This document shows, one piece after another, positions 18,558 to 27,567 of a stretch of 64,000 nucleotides of DNA. The stretch comes from Dyella jiangningensis (lineage in GTDB: Bacteria; Pseudomonadota; Gammaproteobacteria; Xanthomonadales; Rhodanobacteraceae): positions 248,001 to 312,000 of the forward strand of contig CP007444.1 in assembly GCA_000632805.1 (NCBI GenBank), written 5' to 3'. A program made the position numbers and the translations under genes. Each line of letters opens with the position of its first letter. Positions within the stretch are counted from its first letter, which is position 1. A model generated the notes under the pieces. The model saw only the letters and a list, made by a program, of their open reading frames with translations, had not been told where the DNA came from and ran no database searches.

Positions 18558-18986
18558 TCAGCTGGTGATGTAGCGCTGCAGCTGCTCGATCTGTTCGGCC
18601 TGCGCGTCGATGACTTCCTTCACCAGGTCGCCGATCGAAATGACGCCGACCACGGCGTCGCCAGCCACCACCGGCAGATGGCGGATGCGGCTGTCGGTAC
18701 ACAGTCGCATGCAATCAAACACGTCGGTGTCCGGGCCCACGGTAAGTGCGGGGCTGCTCATGATTTCCGAGACCGCGGTCTGCGCGGAAGAGCGGCCCTG
18801 CAAAATGACCTTGCGCGCGTAGTCGCGCTCGGAAACGATGCCTACGAGCCGGTCGCCGCGCATTACCAGCAGCGCGCCGACGCGGCGCTCCGCCATGTGC
18901 TTGATCGCTTCGAGTACGGGCGCGTCCGGTGCGATGCTGTAGATGTCGGTGCCCTTGCCTTCCAGCAAATGCTTGACCTGGCGCAT
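18558..18986 (-). CDS. Tandem CBS-domain protein
   Basis: A 142-residue protein made almost wholly of two CBS domains (about 8-62 and 72-130), with motifs GIVSERDYARKV and GVISIGDLVKEV. Such pairs bind adenine nucleotides or related ligands and act as regulatory modules. The ATG at 18986 is preceded on the minus strand by GGGAGG at good spacing, which decides the start over an upstream in-frame one. The partner protein is not evident from the context. Confidence 0.88.
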   Translation of the reverse strand: MRQVKHLLEGKGTDIYSIAPDAPVLEAIKHMAERRVGALLVMRGDRLVGIVSERDYARKVILQGRSSAQTAVSEIMSSPALTVGPDTDVFDCMRLCTDSRIRHLPVVAGDAVVGVISIGDLVKEVIDAQAEQIEQLQRYITS

Positions 18987-19109
18987 GCTTGAACCTCCCA
19001 GGCGGCCGCGGACAGGCCGCATGAGATGAGTCTAGCGCCGCGACGTCGCCGTGGTGTTGGGGCTATGTGAAGCGCGCCCTAGACCCCGCTGCTAACGTCT
19101 GCGCGCGGC

Positions 19110-19507
19110 CGGCGGCGCTCCTCGCTGAAACGCCGTCTCGCCTTCGCGTGCGGTGCGCGTGGCATAGACCACGTATCCCTCGCGCCAGCGCTCCAGTAGC
19201 GAGGGAATCCATTCGGGCGGGTCTTGCAGGTTGGCGTCGATCACCACGGCGGCGTCGGCGTCGACGTGATCGAAGCCTGCCGTCAGAGCGCTTTCTTGCC
19301 GAAATTACGCGAGAGCTTGATGGTGGCGGGTGTCACGAGAGGTGAGGCTTTTGATCAGCGGCCAGGTGCGGTCGCTGCTGCCGTCGACGTACAGGACGCT
19401 GCAATCCATGGGCAGTTCGTCGAGCACGCGCGCGTCAATCGCGCATGGAACGCTTCCAGCACGGCCGCTTTGTTATTGCGAGGCACGACGACGGCCAGGC
19501 GTGACAT
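19110..19507 (-). pseudogene. Remnant of a family 2 glycosyltransferase (dolichol-phosphate mannosyltransferase/GtrB-like)
   Basis: Reading the minus strand from an ATG at 19507 gives MSRLAVVVPRNNKAAVLEAF. After a frame change comes VLDELPMDCSVLYVDGSSDR, then LSRNFGK, and after another change [20 protein letters not shown] followed by [20 protein letters not shown]. These are the successive motifs of a GtrB/ArnC/DPM1-type glycosyltransferase (nucleotide-binding YVDGSSD, then DANLQDPPE), broken by at least three frame disruptions. Reading ends at about residue 130, with no trace of the C-terminal membrane part. This is a decayed, truncated gene. Confidence 0.8.
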
Positions 19508-19569
19508 GGTCGCTGCGGCGATCCCTCTGGCGGTGGCCGCATGCTGGTGCACGGCTTCCATGGCACGAG

Positions 19570-20310
19570 TCAACGTCGGCGGGTGTCGCGAACGGCTTGG
19601 CGGCCCTCAAGGTAGCCCGGGCCGCCCAGGTGGCCCATCTGCTGCTGGATCCAATTTGCACGGCCCTGCACGTACGCGCTGGGGCGGTCGGCGTGAAAAC
19701 GTCTGGGGCTGGGCAGCACCGCGGCGAGCCGGGCCGCCTGTGCAGGCCCCAGTCGCGACGGTGGCATGCGGAAGAACGCGTCGCTGGCCGCGCCCACGCC
19801 GTAGATGCCATCGCCCAATTCGGCGATGTTCATGTACACCTCGAGGATGCGCTGCTTGGGCCAGGTCAGCTCGATCAGCACGGTGAAGTAGGCCTCCAGT
19901 CCCTTGCGGACAAAACTGCGGCCGTTCCACAGGAACAGGTTCTTGGCCGTCTGCTGGCTGATCGTGCTGGCGCCGCGCAGGCGTCGCCCTTCGTCGGCGG
20001 CATCCATCGCATCCTGGATGGAGTCGAAATCGAAACCGTGGTGGAACGGAAATTTCTGGTCCTCACCGGCCACCATGGCGAGCGGTACGTAGGGCGAGAC
20101 CTGGTTCCAGGGCACCCAGCGATGGCGCAGCTGAAAATCCTTCTCGCCGCGCAGCACGGCGCCAAGCTGGCGCTCCATCATCACTGCCGACGTCCACGGC
20201 GGCACGAAACGCAGCACCAGCACCATCAGCAAGCTCAGGGCCAGCCAGGACAGTACCAACAGGACGAGCGGGCGGAGCAGGCGGGCGAGCAGCGGGCGTC
20301 GTGAGGTCAT
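19570..20310 (-). CDS. mtgA: Monofunctional biosynthetic peptidoglycan transglycosylase
   Basis: A 246-residue GT51 glycan polymerase that extends peptidoglycan strands from lipid II. One transmembrane helix lies at about 10-33 (LLRPLVLLVLSWLALSLLMV). The GT51 motifs follow: AGEDQKFPFHHGFD with the catalytic glutamate, GASTISQQTAKNLFL, RKGLEAYFTVLIE and ILEVYMNIAELGDGIYGVGA. The ATG at 20310 is chosen; an upstream in-frame ATG would add 21 residues without family similarity. It is divergent from hslO, with 122 bases between them. Confidence 0.95.
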   Translation of the reverse strand: MTSRRPLLARLLRPLVLLVLSWLALSLLMVLVLRFVPPWTSAVMMERQLGAVLRGEKDFQLRHRWVPWNQVSPYVPLAMVAGEDQKFPFHHGFDFDSIQDAMDAADEGRRLRGASTISQQTAKNLFLWNGRSFVRKGLEAYFTVLIELTWPKQRILEVYMNIAELGDGIYGVGAASDAFFRMPPSRLGPAQAARLAAVLPSPRRFHADRPSAYVQGRANWIQQQMGHLGGPGYLEGRQAVRDTRRR

Positions 20311-20432
20311 GGCGGTGCATGGACGGAGTTGTCGGCAGTATAAAGGGCCATCGCTCCCACGCTGGGCCGGCAAAGTTGAGCCCGGCGAAACGCACCCCCA
20401 TATAGGCGAATTGCCCTTGAGAGGTCCAGGCT

Positions 20433-21332
20433 GTGGAAACCGTGCTTGTCGAAGATGTGTTGCACCGATTCATGCTTGAGCGCGCTGGCGTGCGCGGCGT
20501 GCTGGTCCGCCTCGGCGCGGCCTGGCGCGAAGTCGCCGGCCGCTCGGCGTATCCGGCGGCCCTGCGTTCCGTGCTGGGCCAGACGCTCGCTGCCAGCGCG
20601 CTGCTGACCGGCAACATCAAGCTGGAAGGTGCGCTCTCGGTCGAATTGAAGAGCACCGGTCCGCTACGCCTGCTGTTCGCCGAATGCACCGACCAGGGTC
20701 GCCTGCGCGGTCTGGCGCGCTGGAGCGATCCGCTGCCGGAAACGCTGGATCTGGCCGCGCTGCCGAGCGCGATCATGGCCATCACCATCGGCCATGCCGA
20801 GCGCGGCCAACGCTACCAGGGTCTGGTGGACCTGCAGCATCCGGATCTCGCCTCCGCGCTGGAAAACTATTTCAGCCAATCCGAGCAGTTGCCGGCCCGC
20901 ATCGTGCTGGCTGCCGACGGCGAACACGCGGTCGGCCTGATGCTGCAGAAGATGCCTGACGAAGGCGGTATCGATGCCGTGCAGGACGAAGACGCGTGGA
21001 CGCGCATCCAGCACCTCACGGCAACGCTGGGACAGGAAGAGCTGCTATCCACCGCACCGGAACAGCTGCTCTATCGCCTCTACCACGAAGAGTCGGTACG
21101 CCTGTTCGAGCCGCGCCCGCTGGCGTTCGGCTGCAGCTGCACGCGCGAGCGCGTGGAGACGGTGTTGCGCTCGCTCGGCCGTGACGAGGTGGAGGCTGCG
21201 CTGGAGGCGCGCGAAGGCGAGATCGAGGTGATCTGCGAATTTTGCGCACAGCGCTACACCTTCGACCGCGTCGACGCCGAACACCTGCTCAGCGCCAGTC
21301 CGCAGGCGAGTGCGCCGACGACGCCGCAGTGA
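20433..21332 (+). CDS. hslO: Redox-regulated chaperone Hsp33
   Basis: A 299-residue holdase chaperone activated by oxidation and unfolding. The zinc-binding, redox-sensing cysteines are C234 and C236 (GCSCTRER) and C268 and C271 (CEFC), the canonical CxC...CxxC arrangement. The N-terminal core has the expected SALLTGNIKLEGALSVELKS region. The start is a GTG at 20433, preceded by GAGAGG. It ends at a strong bidirectional terminator. Confidence 0.95.
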   Translation: METVLVEDVLHRFMLERAGVRGVLVRLGAAWREVAGRSAYPAALRSVLGQTLAASALLTGNIKLEGALSVELKSTGPLRLLFAECTDQGRLRGLARWSDPLPETLDLAALPSAIMAITIGHAERGQRYQGLVDLQHPDLASALENYFSQSEQLPARIVLAADGEHAVGLMLQKMPDEGGIDAVQDEDAWTRIQHLTATLGQEELLSTAPEQLLYRLYHEESVRLFEPRPLAFGCSCTRERVETVLRSLGRDEVEAALEAREGEIEVICEFCAQRYTFDRVDAEHLLSASPQASAPTTPQ

Positions 21333-21353
21333 TCCCCGGCAATCGCTTGGATG

Positions 21354-21382
21354 AAAAAACGGGCCTGTCGGCCCGTTTTTTT
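21354..21382. terminator. Bidirectional terminator between hslO and the GGDEF/EAL gene
   Basis: Stem ACGGGCC (21359-21365) with GGCCCGT (21370-21376) and loop TGTC, flanked by five A residues upstream and eight T residues downstream. It can therefore stop transcription from both strands. Confidence 0.95.
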
Positions 21383-21428
21383 TGTCGATCCGGCAAGGCC
21401 GAGTTGCAAAGCCTGCAACGATCGTTGT

Positions 21429-24329
21429 TTAAGGCAGCGCGAAGTGATGTTCGCGCTGAAGCCACACTTCGGCCATCTTCGGCGTGGCAAACAAGAAGCC
21501 CTGTCCGAAGCGACAGCCGATGCGAAGCAGCGCCTGTCGCTGTTCCTCGTCCTCGATGCCTTCGGCGATCACCTGCATCTGGAGCGAGTTGGCCAGCGCC
21601 TGGATGGCGCGCACCACGGCCGTGCCGTGGCCGCCTTCGCGCGGCAGTTCGACGATGAAGGAGCGGTCGATCTTCAGCGTTTCGATCGGATATTGATGCA
21701 GATAGCTCAGCGACGAGTAGCCGGTGCCGAAGTCATCCAGCGCGATGCTCACGCCGTGCGAACGCAGATTGTCGAGGATCCGCTTCACCTGCATGGCGTT
21801 CTCGAGCAGTGCACGCTCGGTCACTTCGACGCGCAGGCAACGTGGCGGCAGGCGATGCGCGTGAATCAGGTCCAGCAACTGGCGATCGAGATCGGCCGAG
21901 CGGAAATGCCGGCCGGACACGTTGATGCTGACGAAGCCGTCTGGCCCGGCCAGCGCCTCGGCCTGCGCGCAGACTTGTTCGAAAATCTGCCAGTCGATGC
22001 TTTCGGCGCATCCGCTTTCTTCCGCCACGGCCAGGAAGTCCGCTGGCGTCAGCAGGCCCCGGTCCGGATGACGCCAGCGTAGCAATGCCTCGTAGCCCAC
22101 CGTTCGGCCGGTCTGCAGCGCGACGATGGGTTGGTAGAACGGCACGAATTCATTGCGGCTGAGCGCGCGGCGCAGGTCGCCTTCCATTTCCAGCAGCGAC
22201 AGCGCTTCGCGGCGCAGGCGGTCGTCGAACACGGCCGCGCGATGGCGACCCTCGTCCTTGGCGCGATACATCGCGGCGTCGGCGTCGCGCAGCAGTTCTT
22301 CCGGGCGCTGGTAATGCGGGCTGGGCAGGGCAATGCCGATCGATGCCGAGGTGAAGATCTCCTTGGCGCCGAGACGGAACGGCGCCTGCAGCTCGTCGAT
22401 GATGCGCTCGGCGATCAGCAGCGCCATCTTCGGGTCGGTGATGCCTTCGGCAAGCACGGCGAATTCGTCGCCGCCCAGTCGCGCCACCACGTCGCGTGTC
22501 TTCAGGCAGGCGCGAATGCGGCCGCCCACCTGGAACAGCAGGTCGTCCCCGACGAGATGGCCGACCGAATCATTGATGACCTTGAAGCGATCGAGGTCGA
22601 TGAAGAGCACGGCGAACAACTCCTGCGTATCGCCGTGATAACGCTGCAGGGCCTGTTCCAAGCGCTGCAACAGCAGCGTGCGGTTGGGCAGGCCCGTGAG
22701 CGAGTCGTGCAGGGTCTCGTACTTGAGGCGGCGCTCGACACGCTCGCGCTCGGCGATCTGTTCGCGCAGGTCGCGGTTGGCCAGCGCCAGGGCGCGCGTG
22801 CGTTCGGTGACGCGACGCTCCAGGCTTGCATAGGCCTGCTTCAGCGATTCGGTGGTGTGCTTGCGCTGCAGGGCGTTGGCGACGTGGTAGCCCACGAAGG
22901 TGAGCAGCTCCTGGTCGCGCACATCGTAGGTGTGCTCGGGCGAGTAGCTCTGCACTGCCAGCACGCCCATCGCGCGATCGCCCCAGATTAGCGGCACGCC
23001 CAACCAGCACACCGAACGCGAACCGCGATGGGTGACCTCGCCGTCGCGTTCCAGCCGGTCGAACTCCTCGGGGTTCGCCAGCAGCGGCTTGCCATGGCGC
23101 AGCACGTATTCGGTGACGCCGCGGCCGTGCGCGCGCGGCACGCGCACGGTGTCGAACTCGTCGACGGAATAGGGGAAGGTGAGCGTCTTCTGTTCTTCGT
23201 CCAGCAACGCGATGTAGAAATTGCGCGCGTACAGCAGGCCGCCGATGACCCGGTGTACCGCCGCGTAGAAGTTGTCGAGGCTCTCCGACGCATTGGCCAG
23301 TTCGGCAATACGGAACAGCGCGGCCTGCAGACGTTCGCCGCGCTGGCGTTGCAGCACCTGCTGGCGAAGCACGCGGTTGGCCTCACGCAGTGCCGCGGTA
23401 CGGCTGGAGACGCGGCGTTCCAGCTCTTCGTGCGCCTCGCGACGTTCCAGCGCGGTCTGCACGTGCTTGGCCACGTAGCTGAGCAACTCCCGGTCGTGCT
23501 GGGTGTAATGCGTGTCTTCGCGATAGCTCTGCATCACGATGCCGCCGACCACCCGGCCGTCACGCAGCAGCGGTACGCCCAGCCAGTGTTCGCAGACGGG
23601 GCCGACCTGGATGAAGCGCCCCTTGAACTGCTCGGCCAGTTCGGAGAACGACCCCATGACCGCCTGGCCGCACTGGAGCAGGTTCCACGTGAGACTGTGG
23701 CGCATCTCCTGCAGCGGTACCGCCTCGTCGGGCGAGGGCGGTTCCTTGTCCATGGTGTCCACGTAGTACGGGAAGCGCACCGTGTCGGTGGCCGGGTCGT
23801 ACAACGCGATGTAGAAATTCTCCGCGTACATCAGGCTGCCGAGGATGGCGTGCAGCGAGTGCATCATCTCGGTCATGTTGTGTTCGGCGCCGGCCTGGTC
23901 GGCAATGGCATAGAGCGCGCGTTGCAATCGCTCCGCCAGCGCGAGGCGCGAGATGGCCTCGTACAGCCGGGACGTCTCGGCCAATTGGCGCAGGCGCGTT
24001 GCAGCCAGGCGGCCGATCCACGCCATGTGCTCGCGCTGGGCGTCGTAGGAGAGGGTGGCCGGCAACTCGAGTACGAGCGAGCGCAGGGCCTGCGGGTCCT
24101 CCGCCAGATCCAGTTGGATCACGTCCTTGTCGAGCTGGACGGGATCACCCAGCAGGCGCCAGTGCAGCCGGCCTTCCACGCCCAGTTCGCCAAGCATGGC
24201 CTCGCAGATTTCCAGCACGCTGGCAGCATCCGCCGCGCGGAACAGACGTTCCACGGCGGAATGCATGGCGGCGACACCTCTTTCTGCCGGCCATGGCATG
24301 GACGTTGTGCTGGTCGGGACCGAAGTCAT
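21429..24329 (-). CDS. GAF-GAF-GGDEF-EAL cyclic di-GMP turnover protein
   Basis: A 966-residue cytoplasmic protein. The order is: a helical N-terminal region (about 1-140), GAF 1 (about 145-300), a short coiled coil, GAF 2 (about 335-490), another coiled coil, GGDEF (about 535-700) and EAL (about 715-960). The cyclase active site GGDEF is intact at 619-623. The inhibitory site position reads K610-T-R-D613, not RxxD, so product inhibition may be weak. The phosphodiesterase motif EAL is at 747-749, and the EVTERALLENA, ALDDFGTGYSSLSYL and KIDRSFI motifs are conserved, so both activities look possible. No transmembrane segment is seen. The GAF domains should sense a small cytoplasmic ligand. Confidence 0.92.
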   Translation of the reverse strand: MTSVPTSTTSMPWPAERGVAAMHSAVERLFRAADAASVLEICEAMLGELGVEGRLHWRLLGDPVQLDKDVIQLDLAEDPQALRSLVLELPATLSYDAQREHMAWIGRLAATRLRQLAETSRLYEAISRLALAERLQRALYAIADQAGAEHNMTEMMHSLHAILGSLMYAENFYIALYDPATDTVRFPYYVDTMDKEPPSPDEAVPLQEMRHSLTWNLLQCGQAVMGSFSELAEQFKGRFIQVGPVCEHWLGVPLLRDGRVVGGIVMQSYREDTHYTQHDRELLSYVAKHVQTALERREAHEELERRVSSRTAALREANRVLRQQVLQRQRGERLQAALFRIAELANASESLDNFYAAVHRVIGGLLYARNFYIALLDEEQKTLTFPYSVDEFDTVRVPRAHGRGVTEYVLRHGKPLLANPEEFDRLERDGEVTHRGSRSVCWLGVPLIWGDRAMGVLAVQSYSPEHTYDVRDQELLTFVGYHVANALQRKHTTESLKQAYASLERRVTERTRALALANRDLREQIAERERVERRLKYETLHDSLTGLPNRTLLLQRLEQALQRYHGDTQELFAVLFIDLDRFKVINDSVGHLVGDDLLFQVGGRIRACLKTRDVVARLGGDEFAVLAEGITDPKMALLIAERIIDELQAPFRLGAKEIFTSASIGIALPSPHYQRPEELLRDADAAMYRAKDEGRHRAAVFDDRLRREALSLLEMEGDLRRALSRNEFVPFYQPIVALQTGRTVGYEALLRWRHPDRGLLTPADFLAVAEESGCAESIDWQIFEQVCAQAEALAGPDGFVSINVSGRHFRSADLDRQLLDLIHAHRLPPRCLRVEVTERALLENAMQVKRILDNLRSHGVSIALDDFGTGYSSLSYLHQYPIETLKIDRSFIVELPREGGHGTAVVRAIQALANSLQMQVIAEGIEDEEQRQALLRIGCRFGQGFLFATPKMAEVWLQREHHFALP

Positions 24330-24592
24330 CAGTCGCAGGCGAATCCGCGCGTAGTCGACAGAAATGACTATATAGCGCCTCTGTTCAGCTTTGTCGCTGG
24401 CTGTGCAGCGCGGGGAACCAATCGCCTGTCAAAATGTCAAAAAATTGTGATCCCGCGAAGAGCGGACCTGGCTCACAAAGCGAAGATTTGGGTGTTAGCA
24501 AAAAGTAAAACGTGGTATCGTTCGGGCGTGATCGTCTCTGGGAGGGGGCGACTTCCAGCCTGTTCATGGATGCCGCGGGAGTTATCGCGTAC

Positions 24593-25495
24593 ATGCGTCG
24601 TTTGATCCTGTCATTGCCATTGCTGTTCATGCCGTTTGTTGCGGCAGGGCAGACCGCGGCTGGTGACTGGCGCGATGCCGCGGGTAACCGCTTGATTGCA
24701 CAGGATTCGGCGCCTGCCAATTCGGTGCCGCTGTGGCGCGGAGCGAACGGTCAGTGGATGGCCGTGCAGAGTCGCAGCGAATCGCTGACCGCAGCGCAGC
24801 GCGCTGATGCGCCGCTGCAGTTCCGCGCGCTGGACGCGGCAACCGTGCAGTCTTCGGACGTGCAGTACGGCCTGGCTCCGAACCTGCAGGCGCATGTCGG
24901 CGTCAGCGAGCATGACTGGGCCAACAACCAGGCGCCGCGCGTCATCGGCAGTGAAGTGGGTGCCACCTACAGCCAGGGCCGTTACAGCCTGGGCTTGAGC
25001 GTCGGCACCGACACCGTGCCGGGCAACGCGAACCTGCCCCGCCTGCTTCCCGGTGCCACGCCTGGCGTGAACGGCCTGGCCGGCTTCGACAGCAGCACGC
25101 AGCTCAATGCGCATGGCCGCTTGGCGCTGGACAGCAACAGCGGCATCGACCTGGGCGCCAGTGTGGGCCGGGTGCGTTTGCTGCCGGGCAACCTGCTCGG
25201 CGTCAACGCGCTCGACCAGAAGGCGCTGAGCTTCGGTGTGGACAGCGGCCCGCTTAGCGGCAGCATTGTCGGCCGCACCATGCAGCCGCAGGCCGGTGTG
25301 CCGGGTGCGGGTTACAACCCGGATCGCCGCTGGAGCAGCATTGACCTCGGCGTCACCTGGCGGCTGCCGTGGCAAGGCCAGCTGAGCATCGGTGCGCAGA
25401 ACCTGTGGTCGTCGGGCAACAGCGTCAACACGCCGGCCGGGCCGGAGCCGGACCAGTCCCGCACGCCGTACGTGCAATACCACCAGGATCTCTGA
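24593..25495 (+). CDS. Secreted protein of unknown function, possible outer-membrane beta-barrel
   Basis: A 300-residue protein beginning with a signal peptide (MRRLILSLPLLFMPFVAAGQ). The rest is rich in Gly, Ser, Asn and alternating hydrophobic residues (QGRYSLGLSVGTDTV, NSGIDLGASVGRVRLL, RRWSSIDLGVTWRLPW), as in short beta-barrel strands, and it ends in YVQYHQDL. I do not recognise the family. The start at 24593 is chosen because it begins the signal peptide. It is divergent from the GGDEF/EAL gene, with a 263-base AT-richer gap, and is followed by a strong terminator. Confidence 0.7.
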   Translation: MRRLILSLPLLFMPFVAAGQTAAGDWRDAAGNRLIAQDSAPANSVPLWRGANGQWMAVQSRSESLTAAQRADAPLQFRALDAATVQSSDVQYGLAPNLQAHVGVSEHDWANNQAPRVIGSEVGATYSQGRYSLGLSVGTDTVPGNANLPRLLPGATPGVNGLAGFDSSTQLNAHGRLALDSNSGIDLGASVGRVRLLPGNLLGVNALDQKALSFGVDSGPLSGSIVGRTMQPQAGVPGAGYNPDRRWSSIDLGVTWRLPWQGQLSIGAQNLWSSGNSVNTPAGPEPDQSRTPYVQYHQDL

Positions 25496-25523
25496 TCGGC
25501 GCCAGTCATTCGGTGCGGACAGC

Positions 25524-25551
25524 AAAACGCCGGGCATCGCCCGGCGTTTTT
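25524..25551. terminator. Bidirectional terminator
   Basis: Stem ACGCCGGG (25527-25534) with CCCGGCGT (25540-25547) and loop CATCG, flanked by A residues on the left and T residues on the right. It separates the convergent secreted-protein and DUF4097 genes. Confidence 0.93.
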
Positions 25552-25568
25552 CGTTTAACGGTTGTCCC

Positions 25569-26471
25569 TTAGTCCTGTCGGCGAATGCGCAGGTCGCCGC
25601 TGAAGGTTTCGATCTTCATCTTGGCGCTACCCGAGCCCGCGGTGGTCTGCAGTTCGCTGCCCGGGCCGTGCTCTACCTTCTGCACCGTGCCGAAGTCGCT
25701 GCGGAGGTCGCCGCTGAAGGTGTTGGCGTGGATCACTGCCGAAAGGTTGGCCGGCACCTGCACCTGCACGTCGCCGCTCATGCTGTCCACGTCGAAGGTG
25801 CCATTGGGGGCGAGGCCGCCTGCCAGCTGCACATCGCCGGAGACGGTACTGAGATTGAGCTTGCGCCACGGGCCGCCACTGACGCGAACGCGCCCTGAGA
25901 CGGTCTGCAGCTCCGCCTCGCTGCCCACGTTGGGCGCAAGGATGTCGCCGCTCACGGTCTGCAGCGCCACGCGGTCGGCGTTGCCGGCCAGTTCGATACT
26001 GCCGCTTACGCTGTCCACGTCGATGCTGGGCGAGCGCGCGTTGACGCGTGCCTTGCCGCTGACAGTATTGACCTTGATCTTGCCGCCCTCGATCCCGTCG
26101 ATGCCGAGCGGTGCACTCACGACGTCGACATCCAGCGAGGCGCCCTTGGGCACGCGGATATCCAGCGTGGTGGAGCCCATCGAATTCTCGTTGTTCCAGT
26201 TGAACCAGCCGGACTTGCCCTGCGATTCGACGCGGATCGTCATGTTGCTGTCGCTGCCTTCGATGGCCAGCGGCTTGGCGCCTTCGCCGAGGTGGCCGCC
26301 CACCTGCACCTGGTTGCGATCCCAGGCGGTGATGGTGACCGCGCCCTTGACGTTACTGACGCTGATGCGCGCGTTGGGCGTCGCATTGTGGGTGAGGTTG
26401 ATGGGGGTGTCGGCCAGGGCTTGGCCGATCGACAGGCTGAGCAGGAGTGGAAGGATGCGTGCGGTTTTCAT
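25569..26471 (-). CDS. DUF4097-type secreted beta-helix-like protein
   Basis: A 300-residue protein with a signal peptide (MKTARILPLLLSLSIGQALA). A DUF4097/DUF4098 body follows, built of short repeats such as VNTVSGKARV, VDSVSGSIEL, LQTVSGDI, LSTVSGDVQL, VDSMSGDVQV and ANTFSGDLRS. The repeating (T/D)xSGD units suggest a parallel beta-solenoid. It is third in a sigma/anti-sigma operon, 19 bases after the anti-sigma gene, so it is a likely target or sensor of that regulon. The function of the family is poorly known; envelope-stress roles have been proposed for relatives. Confidence 0.82.
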   Translation of the reverse strand: MKTARILPLLLSLSIGQALADTPINLTHNATPNARISVSNVKGAVTITAWDRNQVQVGGHLGEGAKPLAIEGSDSNMTIRVESQGKSGWFNWNNENSMGSTTLDIRVPKGASLDVDVVSAPLGIDGIEGGKIKVNTVSGKARVNARSPSIDVDSVSGSIELAGNADRVALQTVSGDILAPNVGSEAELQTVSGRVRVSGGPWRKLNLSTVSGDVQLAGGLAPNGTFDVDSMSGDVQVQVPANLSAVIHANTFSGDLRSDFGTVQKVEHGPGSELQTTAGSGSAKMKIETFSGDLRIRRQD

Positions 26472-26490
26472 GGTGAAGGCTCCGCTGGAC

Positions 26491-26934
26491 TCAACCAGCC
26501 TGGTGTTCCAACTGTCGCAGCTGCGACTGTTGTTTCTGCATGCGATATAGCAGGCGCTGCAAAGCGGGTGAATGGGGCGCCTGTTCCATGGCCTGGCGCA
26601 GCTCCATGTTTGCCGCGTCGAACTCCACCGCGGCGCCAGCAAGACGAGGATCCGAAGGACGCCAACGTTCGAGGTCGGGCGCGGCCGAGGTCGCTGCCGT
26701 GGCCAGCGGACGGTCGCGCAGATGCACCGCGAGGCTGCCGGCGAACAGCGACAAGCCCGCGAAGCTCGCCGCCAGCAGCCAGCCCTGCACGCGCTGCGCG
26801 GTGCTGCGGCGGGGCGCCGGCGTCGTGGAGGCGGCGCCATCGAGCGCGGCGTCGATCGCGTGCCACAGGTCGCGACGAGGCGATACCGGCTCGCGCAAGG
26901 CGCGGGTCTGGCGGAGCCATTCGAATTCGTTCAT
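26491..26934 (-). CDS. Putative anti-sigma factor (single-pass membrane protein)
   Basis: A 147-residue protein with a cytoplasmic N-terminus (about 1-48, MNEFEWLRQTRALREPVSPR), one hydrophobic helix at about 50-70 (GWLLAASFAGLSLFAGSLAV), and a periplasmic Gln/Leu-rich C-terminal segment (about 105-145) that may form a coiled coil. Size, topology and the 4-base overlap with the ECF sigma gene identify it as the cognate anti-sigma factor. No zinc-binding HxxxCxxC motif is present. Confidence 0.75.
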   Translation of the reverse strand: MNEFEWLRQTRALREPVSPRRDLWHAIDAALDGAASTTPAPRRSTAQRVQGWLLAASFAGLSLFAGSLAVHLRDRPLATAATSAAPDLERWRPSDPRLAGAAVEFDAANMELRQAMEQAPHSPALQRLLYRMQKQQSQLRQLEHQAG

Positions 26935-27512
26935 GCGCTTTCTCCCAATACTTTCCGCAGCAGGCCGCGTGCGCGATGCAATTGCGCTTTCGATGAGCCC
27001 ACCGCCATCCCCAGCTCGACGCCGATTTCTTCGTGGCGCCAGCCTTCGATGTCGTGCAAAACCAATACGGCTCGTGCCCGCGGCGGCAGCTTGCCGATGG
27101 CGCGTTCCAATTCTTCGCGTTCCGCGGCGCAGAACGGCGTTTCCCCGCGATCCGGAAGATCGTCCTCGGCCATCATGCTCACCGGATCGGCGCCGCGCGC
27201 CCTGATATCCATCAGCGCGACGTTGACTGCCAGCCGGTATAGCCAGGTGCCGAACGAGCTTTCGTGGCGAAACCCGGAAAGCTTCTGCCAGGCGCGCACG
27301 AATGCATCCTGCGTGAGGTCTTCCGCACGGGCGTGGTCGAAACCGGCGAGGCGATAGACCGCGCCGTACACGCGATCGACGTGCAGTCGATACAGCCGAT
27401 GGAAGGCCTGCCTGTCGCCGTCGGCAGCCGCGCGCACATCATCCGTGTCAGTAGGCTCCGCGGCGGGCGCTGGCGGCATCAGGGTTCCGGTGGCTGGGCA
27501 GGCTGCGGTCAT
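26931..27512 (-). CDS. ECF (extracytoplasmic function) RNA polymerase sigma factor
   Basis: A 193-residue sigma-70 family factor with region 2 at about 35-100 (AFHRLYRLHVDRVYGAVYRL, DLTQDAFVRAWQKL, SSFGTWLYRLAVNVALM) and region 4 at about 140-190 (LPPRARAVLVLHDIEGWRHE, then EIGVELGMAVGSSKAQLHRA). The ATG at 27512 is preferred: a longer frame upstream runs into the REP-type palindrome and is not protein-like. A second ATG lies 33 bases inside. It is the first gene of the sigma, anti-sigma, DUF4097 operon, with ATGA overlap to the second gene. Confidence 0.9.
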   Translation of the reverse strand: MTAACPATGTLMPPAPAAEPTDTDDVRAAADGDRQAFHRLYRLHVDRVYGAVYRLAGFDHARAEDLTQDAFVRAWQKLSGFRHESSFGTWLYRLAVNVALMDIRARGADPVSMMAEDDLPDRGETPFCAAEREELERAIGKLPPRARAVLVLHDIEGWRHEEIGVELGMAVGSSKAQLHRARGLLRKVLGESA

Positions 27513-27567
27513 CTTGCCAGCTTGGATGCAGGCAGGCGCGCAAGGGTTTAGAGAGGGTAGAGACGAC

